NCBI GenBank assembly: GCA_009760855.2
Contig: WPIO01000058.1
Span: 2,160,001-2,224,000 of the forward strand
Direction: 5' to 3'
Length of the DNA: 64,000 nt
Source: Cristatella mucedo
Taxonomy: Eukaryota; Bryozoa; Phylactolaemata; Cristatellidae
The notes below the pieces were generated by a model. That model did not search any database, had not been told where the DNA came from, and saw nothing but the letters and a program-made list of their open reading frames with translations. Made by a program: the position numbers and the translations under genes. Positions 50,901 through 59,900 of the stretch are shown one piece after another; positions within the stretch are counted from its first letter, which is position 1, and every line of letters starts with the position of its first letter.

Positions 50901-53900
50901 AATGTTCCAACCTTGTGATATATAACGAATGACATTTTTTGAGGATCACAGCAGAAGGCTGAATACCAGACTAACGGTCTAAGTCAGCCTTAACTGCAGA
51001 TACTGTTGGTAGAGCATACATACATTCTCAAATTCATTTAACGACAACAGCAAGGATAACACAAGCAATCCTGAAGTTGACTGTAGAGTAATGGTAATGG
51101 GCCGAGCTATTAAGGGCTAATATTTTTAAATATAAATGCTAGATTGGTACAGTTTTCTACAGCAAACTCGAAAGCCTGAAAAACCCGAAAACTGAAGAAG
51201 TTTTGTGTCTAAGTAAATACCTACTTGGAATCATTCACGCTGAAGCCCTCACCACTAACGGTATCCTAATGCAGTCCTGTTTCTACAGCTAAAAGAAGCA
51301 AAAGGCAGAACTGCTGAGCTCTATTCGCAGCAGTGGCTACGCATGAGAACCAGGAACATTTTACACCATGGTATGTTTGTAAGCAGAACAAGTTTGCCTC
51401 ATTTTGACAGTCCGAGGTTCTCTAGCCTGCATACAATAGCAAAACTTGCAATAATCAAGATAATTTCGGGAGCCTAGTTTAGGTTGCAGTTTTAGTGAGA
51501 TTTTTAGTGGAAAGTTTTCATAGCATCATCAATCAATAAAAAAATCGAAGAACTACATTCACGATCTCACTAAAGGATCAAACTATAGAAACAGCAAACT
51601 ATCGGTCGGTCACTTTCGGTCAGTCAGCATGCAATAACGACAATTTCGACATGGCCTCCATAGTACACCTTGTACTAGTGTTTCAGCCAATTGCTGATAC
51701 ATGCTATCCGGGTTCAAAGTCGTGGAGATTCCTTTCAATTTACAAAGAAACTCCTAAAGATGTGCCGGGTTAAGCGCAGGCTGGAACGTCGTTTCAAGAA
51801 ATCGGGGTCTGATGCAGATCTAGTCAATTTCAAAGACTTCCTTCAAGTTTACACCCAAAAACTTGAAAAACCGGGCTTCTTTTTTCATTCAAAGCTGAAT
51901 TCCTGCCAGTCGGACACTAAACAGATTTATAAGACAGTAAACCATTTACTGGCCAATGCTACTAAGTCTGACTCCGCAGATATTAAGGGCTCAGCCGAAA
52001 AGTTACTGAACAAATTATTTTCTGAAAAAATTGTGCAAATTCGTGCCTCCACTAAGCCCCTTCCAACTAAAGCAATCGCGGTTCCACAACCTGTGACATT
52101 CCGTAAAAGGTACTCCGATGTTTCTGCATGCGATGTGGTTACCTTAATAAGGTCAAGCAAAAAGAGCTCGTCTCCTGAAGACCCTATACCCTCATCTCCG
52201 TGGTCTTCACTAGCAGACCAACTTAGCCCTGGCATAACCAAGATTTTTAATTAATTTAAGTTCCAGCGGTTTGAGCACGTGTCTCCTCTGCTAAAAGAGC
52301 TAGGATGGATGCCGGTTGAGCAACGGATACAGAGCAAAGTTCTTACGCTGACCCACAAGGCGCGCTATGGCTTGGCTCCTTAGTACCTAGCTGAACTGCT
52401 GCATCAGTTTCAGTCTGTTCGTGCCCTAAGGTCCTGTGTGGACAATAAATTAGCTGTTCCATTTCTCCACTCAAAGATCGTTGGCGACAGAAGCTTTAGC
52501 TCTGCAGGTCCTAGACTGTGGAACTCGCTTCCACAATTCTTCTTATGCAACGACAACTACTCTCATACTGCCGATTATGGCTCATCCTTTTCAGCGGTCC
52601 TGAGCTGCTACTTCCATACTACTCACTACCTCAACTGCTTTCCTGACTCTGCTATGCTTCCCACTTTCTCTTCGTTGCATGAGACGAAGTCTGGTGGCTA
52701 CCGAATGCGCACCGAAAGCCGCTTAGGCTGTGAGTGCACTATACAAAACTCTCCTGCGTAACACCCACATGGTCTTTATGACTTTGTGGAGTTACAGACG
52801 GGAGATACATTACCTGCAGTGAGTTGGCATTGTACTTGTGGTACTCGGTGTTGGCTTTCAAATCATCGACATCTATAGTCGGCAGGCCGGATATGAGCAG
52901 CTCCAACTCCTGCTCGTTGAATATTGAGATCAGATATTTGGGAATAATATCGTAGAAACCCTCCAGAAAAGCATCAAGCTAAAAATTTAATAAAAATGAG
53001 TTAACAGTTATACATGAAAACAGGAGGCCACGGACTGGCATGCTACTGCAGCTTTGGTTGCAGTGTAGGCGCATAGCAGCTGCAGCACGCCACAGTTGCA
53101 CACCTCTGTCGGCTTGTATTGGCACAAACTAGAGCTGGGAACTGGGCTTGTGCACCAAAGAAGTGAACTGACAACGAGTAGGGAACAGACTAAAAAAAGG
53201 GATTAAAACGGAATGACTACGGTCAGCCCACCCCGGGCAGAACTAGTGAAAAAAAACATAACTGCGGCCATGCAGTCGGCAAACCTCTGGCTCAGTCATT
53301 CACACAACTATGCCAGGCTCTTGCAACCCAGCAGTCTACATGGGTTGACAATTGCTCATTAGCTCAAATGGTCAGTCGACAATTTAGTAGCAGCATGATT
53401 TATACGCCACATACAGGCCCTAATTACCACCTAATGAATTCAATTACGATCTCATGCAGTTGCTTCTGGCTGTTACCCAGAGCCCAGGTGAAACTGGAGA
53501 GGGCAAAGAACAACGTCAGGCACGGGCCACCACAAACTGTACCATAGCATGTAGAAACTGCAGCAACATCTGGTCGCACGAAGCATACAACCAAGCCGGT
53601 GCTTTGTTTGACTACAGTGACTGAAGGGTACAGATCACTGCCAGAGAAACGAGATAGCAACTGGCAATGAAGCAGTCCGGCAATGGCTGATTGGGAAAAC
53701 GAAGATCCTAACAAAAGCCAGAGACGGAGAAGACTGCAAGGAGACTCGAACACCTATCAGCACACCCAATCAAAAAAAAAGCAAGTGAACTGTCACTGGT
53801 GACATTAAGTCATGCATCCAAGGACCATTACGTGCTGGCCGTGCTACAAGGCTGGTACCTGTTTTCGAATGGCACCTGTCATTTTCATTTGACAGACCAG

Positions 53901-56900
53901 CTTGACATATTCTTTTTTGTTTTCTTCAGTCACTAATAAATTCCGTCCGTTAGTCTTCAGGTCTCGCACTTCGGTGACGCCAAATTCCTGAATCTAGATG
54001 ACAAAATTTAAATACAAAATTTTAAGGGCATCGCTTGATCATTAGTAGACAGCCTTTAAGTATGCATTGCAAACCGTACCTCGGTGCTGAATGAGAGCTC
54101 AGAGCCCAAGTCTGCAGGGTCGTTTTCCAAGAGAAAAACAAGACCTTGATAAAAGCTATAATCTTCTGCTTCCATATCCATATACCTACCAATAAAGTAG
54201 TACAGCATAAGGCTTAGCCGGAATTACAGCAGAAGACTATAAAACATACTTCAGCAATGCCATTTCGTCGGTGGCAAGCAACCTTAACATAATACTCACG
54301 TCACTGGCTGGCCAGTAATGTGCTTGTAGAACGATCGAGTGAAATAGCACTCGAGCAGTTTATTACTGTGAATGGCCTTTGCAATGACTCGACCAACAAA
54401 CTTGAAGTAGCTCAGGTGCTCGCTGTTGTAATGTGATGACGGATTGATGGTGTAAGTAACACGGTCACCAGCCGTCGTCATGAACAGTGCATAGTTAGGA
54501 TTAAATATCTCCCTAGACATAATCATATACCACTCCCGTAACAATCCACCGGCATCTTGGCCCTCTTCGCCTAGAAAGAACAGTCAGCAATGAAGGATTT
54601 AGACACAGCCTAGCTAGAGTAACATTAATGCAACAGTAAATATTTAGCACATTTATAGTCTTCAAGAGAATTCACCTCTTTCTAGGTACTTCACATATGC
54701 TGAAAAGGATGCAAATAAACTAACTAATAGATAATAGCATGAATGCTTGTAGCCATGCGTATGCATTAAAGGACGATTCATGTTGACGAAGCATATGTTG
54801 CAAGGAATAGATGGGTTTTTAGTATCAACTTCCAAGGTCTCAAGCCAGGTGATATACCAATCGGCATAGTTCAGTGTTTGCTCGTATATAGGAACTGAAG
54901 GGACGGCCACCAAAGCATTTGAGATTGGTCCGAAGTGTAGCTAAACTACCAAAGCCAGAGAATTGGGTGACCTGTGGCGACTTCCGAAAAGTAGTTCAAA
55001 AAAGAAGCAGAAGCATGATAATGGATGAACCTAAAATAAACTGACCCGACCTTTAAATCGATGTGCTGTTTGATGGGAAGCCGGGGCAAGTCAAATATGT
55101 GCAGCTAACCTTCGAAGACTATATAAAAACGATGCTGCCATTCCTCTGGTGTCCGCCTAAACAACTCCCTGTAGGAGTCCTCGAACACATGATCACGGCG
55201 CACGTGCACGGCCAGATCCTCGCCCCGCCGGCCACCACCGCTGCTCTCATCCAGTCGCTGCAGTGCCTGCCGGAAGTACTGACGCTTAACATCGAAATCC
55301 AGAAGCTTCATGTGATCAACGAGGACCGAAAATGGCCCGTCAGCCAAAGGCGTGCTTGACTGCCGCAATATCTGATTGAGAACGGTCCGGTGTGTTTCTG
55401 CAAGTACAAGAACTTACTCATTCAACGGCACGACTTTTAAGACTAAATCTATGGCCACGACAGGGTTAGGCATGAAGCGATTCACAACACAATAGGTCCA
55501 AGAGAAAGGATAAGAAAATCTCTTATGATAGGTCCATGGCACTTCTGATGATCGAAAATGATATAAAAAGCTCTGAAGTGCCCAAAGACAACTACAAGCA
55601 ACTTGATAAAGCACCCTCAGAGAACTCAATCTCTTTCTAGGAGCTTTACATTTGCTCAGCAACACACAATGACACAATTCAAAACAAGAGGCAACAACAA
55701 GAAATAAGCATTAGCCCCAAACGACGACAGGTACCTGCAAAACGGAGGAACTTCTGTGTGTCAATTGGAAGAATAGACCTCTGTCGTTGTGCAATCTCTT
55801 CAGCAGACTGTACAGCACTTGCCGATCTATCGGTGCCAGGCTCTGATACTGCACCTGCCGGAGACGGCAATAGTTCGTCTACATTAAGATGGGCCAGCTG
55901 ATCTTCACGTCGCTCGCGAGCTTGGTGTCTTCGACGAGCACGGTTGCTGTCTCGTTGACCTTGTGAAAAAAAGCACAACATAGCAATCCAATATACACAA
56001 AGCACAAGTATTCCATGATATCAGCCACTAGGAGCTCACCGGCATGAACCAGGAAAAAGGCTTCAACAGCTGGCTGTAGCACTAGCACTGCATTGGAGTC
56101 GTGCGTCTGAGCCAACTCAGTGAGGCATAGTCCAATCGTCTCCCACAGCTCGTCAAGCAGCAGCTGCTCGCTTAGCAGCTCCTCAGTACTGCTGCTACCA
56201 ACACCACCACTGTGTGCAGCTGAGTCTGTAACCAAAGCCAGAATGCCACAGCCACATAAGGCTGAACGACAAACTGCCCCAATCCAAACAAATCAATGCA
56301 ACCCAGTGAAGCACAGTACGATGCTCCAAACCACATTTAATGTTTTGACATATAAATCAAGCCAAGAAGAGGCGAAAGCAAAAAGCCATACTAAATATAT
56401 TTCATCAGAAGGGGTGAAAATAACTGTTCGTGAAATTGCTAGGCACTAAAGCAGAAGACACCAACGTGCCTCCCTATATACATATAGAAGCAAGACGAGA
56501 GTCACACTGAGGAGAGTCTATGACTGGTATTCATGACAATGCATTTGAAGACCTAGATGCCACACTCACACAGTTAAATGGAAATGAGTTCAAAAGAACA
56601 GACAAAGCTCAAGGTATTTAGGGAATACCCTGAGGTTACCATCAGCTTATAATTTGCTGTTTGACCAGGTAAATCAAGTAATGAGCATTCTCAGTGCAGA
56701 TCCTAATCACCAATTCAGGTGTGAAACGCCAGAAGTACAACACATGCTAGGTCGAACAGTAATCAACTTACCTGTACCAGCAGATTCGCTGTTCTTGTTG
56801 GAACTTGCAGCCACTACGGCATCGACTTCCATTGGGACTCCTGAAGCCGCAGGTGTCTGAATTGGGATCTGAGTGCTGGTGACACTGCCACCCTGCTGGG

Positions 56901-59900
56901 TAAGTTGGTCGTCTTCAGCACAACTACTGCCGACACCTTGGGAGTCACTAGGATGGCCATTATTGGCAGGTACAATGGCCGGTGCCGTAGGAACAACAGT
57001 TCCATCTGCTGGCCTGGCACTGCCATTAGTGCTGACACTGCCGTGAACTGTCCCGGCGGCCAGAATACTGGCAGATGATGTCTCCTTGATAATCCTGCCA
57101 AGCGACTTTTCTTTCAGCTGTATTATAACTTTGAGCAAGCGAAGAAGGAAGTATTGACTAGAAGACTTGCTTGTCAAGACAGCCATTGATGACAGCTGCA
57201 GTTCGACGAGACCTTTCATTTTCGAAGGAGCACCAATAACGGGAACTCCACGGCTGTGCCTGAAGCCATTAAACCACTGACATTACCAGAAGTATGGACG
57301 CATTCATCCTCAGCGATAGTTATACATCAGACAGCTCACCGGCAGAAGAAGGGAGTCAGAAGGTAAACAGTAAATTTATATTCCCGTTTGTCTAACAAAC
57401 CACCACAAAAACAGGAGATGAGGAAGTAACATGAGAAATGGCTAGAAAACTTTACAAATCCGATGGACAGACAGTTTTAAGGTATAACATGCCACCCTGC
57501 ACAGTTGCTGGCCAAGGTTAGACAGAACACAAATATGAAATGCAATAAGTTAAGGTAATGCAAAGTAACCAGATAAAACAAGACAAAACACAAATACCAG
57601 TATTATGAATGCAATTCTTTCACGAAGAATCACTAACAGTAACGGAACCTGATAAGCATAAAATGATACAAGGCAGAGATTTCTCTGATACCTGTCAGAT
57701 CCAAAGCCACGCGGCACAAGGCTACCATACGAGGTATTGGTGCTAAATGCACTGTCGTCACCAGCATCTTCAGGATCAGCAGCCCTCATGCTGGGATCCA
57801 ACTCTCGAACCTCAGTCAGTAAAGATCTAAACACAGCATCGCTGATACATATGCGATGGCAAGTACATAACTTGGCGCCAAAAGAAAAAAATCATGGCAG
57901 CAATCGAGGATTACGGAACCACTCCACAGCATAAATTTGCAGTGTGACAAAGATGATAAGACAGGTATCAAGAAGATAACCACAGCTTACCTTATGTGGC
58001 CACAAACAGTCATGCCAATCTCGTGAGCACCGGCTAAAAGAAGGCGCACAATAGCAAGCCGGGTGGCTTCGTTGGCTCTGGACAACCTAAGCAGCAGGGT
58101 AGTAGCATCTTCGAGGCCTTCTTCGGAACACGATTTGGACGTGAGGATCTACAAAAGAGGTAGGCCCAATGCTTGCATAGTGTCGGGTAGTGCCATATGG
58201 ACGTCAGGCCAATACATACTATAATAATAATACACTAATTATAGCGCTCTCAGAGAACTCAAATCTCTTTCTCGGCACTTTACATTTAGTAGTTACAGAC
58301 CTCAACTGCTAGCTGAAGCTGCCGAGAAAGCAAAGGTGTGTCAGCAATCTGGCGACCTCCTGTTGCCACAGTGTTTGTAGAAGAAGCTTGTGATGTTGCT
58401 GCAGAAGCATCAGTTCGTGGAGGGCCAGCTTTCAGGTCAGATATACCCTCACTGACAGCACTGAGCAATTTAAGTAATCTGTAAAGATATAAAGATAGTG
58501 ACGATACAAACGCCTAAATTGCACGGATTGCATAAAGGCAAACTACACGCACTGGTGTTTGAGAGAAAACCAGTCGCTTACTAGAAAGTAGAGCATAAGC
58601 ATCCCAATCATAAAAATTTGGAGAAGGTTTATGCAAAATACAATAGGTGTACTTCTTTACCACCATCATACGTGTTCACGAGATAATAGAAAATTGCAGG
58701 TCAATATTATTCAAAGGCATTATTTTTTATTAGCAGTGTGCTGATAAAAATATGATTAATAATCTTCTCCATACTAGCAAGGAGGATCAAACCACACAGC
58801 AGCTTACACCACAACTTGTGGATGCAGATGCCGAACACAGGTCCACAGCTTGACCAACCACCAGCTTACCACTTGAGTGGAAGAAGCACTAACAACAGGG
58901 CTGAGGGTTATGCAGTGAAGACGTTCTCCTTCAGAAGCAGAAGGCCCACCAAGCCTTGACGAACACAAGGAAACAGCACTAACATCGAGCCAAGGCAACA
59001 TGGCTGACTCGTTCAGTCACCATCTGAGCAATAATCCTGTTTGGCAGACCAATTTAGGACACTCACAAATGCTTATCATGAGATCAGTAGGGGGAAAACT
59101 AACTACTCAAACACCCCTCCTGTGCTACACACCACCACCAGGAGATACGCACACCTGTTATGGCACAATCCCAAATGCTTGGGAAAAGATTCTGCAACCA
59201 GCAGGAATCTAAAAGGAAGATCTAGAATCAAGCACCTCTACTCGGCTATTGGCAAAAACCTTAGCTGACTAAACAGCCTCATTTGTACAGCAGAAGAGCC
59301 TTATCAGCTATCACCACCGCTTGCAGTTGCCAATAAAGGATCGCCCAACTGCAGGATTCGAACCCACGACCTCGGTCGTGAAGAGCAAGCACCTTACCTC
59401 CTGGGCTATCACGGCCCGAGACTACAACATGCAACAAAATTTAAAAGCTAATGTAGCCCTGGCAAACAGGTGGGCAAGAGTCGACCAGAAAAGGACAGTT
59501 TACAGCTACAGTAAAAGCAGCAAAGCACAAACCAATCAACGCCACATTCCTACCTGTCAGTGAGCGTTTGGCTTCGCCGTATAATTGGGTGAGACAGCAT
59601 CGACATCAACTGTCCGAATGGTGATTGTTCATAAGGATCATCCACTGGTGGATTGGCATCATCCTCAGCTGAGTTTGTCGGAGCAGCAGCAGCACTGCTG
59701 CTGACAGTCGAGTGCCCCTTTTGGGAAGCCTTGCCTTTCTTGCTGATACGAGTCTGATCCAAACGCACCAATACGTCCCAGAACGAGGGCTCACGTGATG
59801 CAAGTCTCGAGTGAGGAGTAATGGGAGTCTCTCTAGCTTTAGCTACGGGCACTGCTGGGGCCCCAGTTACTTCCTTGGGGCAAGGCACTTCTGCAACCCG

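Noticed and set aside
58804-59001. 65-codon - strand open frame between HUWE1 exons, with a phase-compatible GTAAGC donor
   Set aside because: The exons on either side (59554-60496 and 58301-58478) already join in phase and collinearly with the family (TLTDR-LLKLLS), so an exon here would insert foreign residues.
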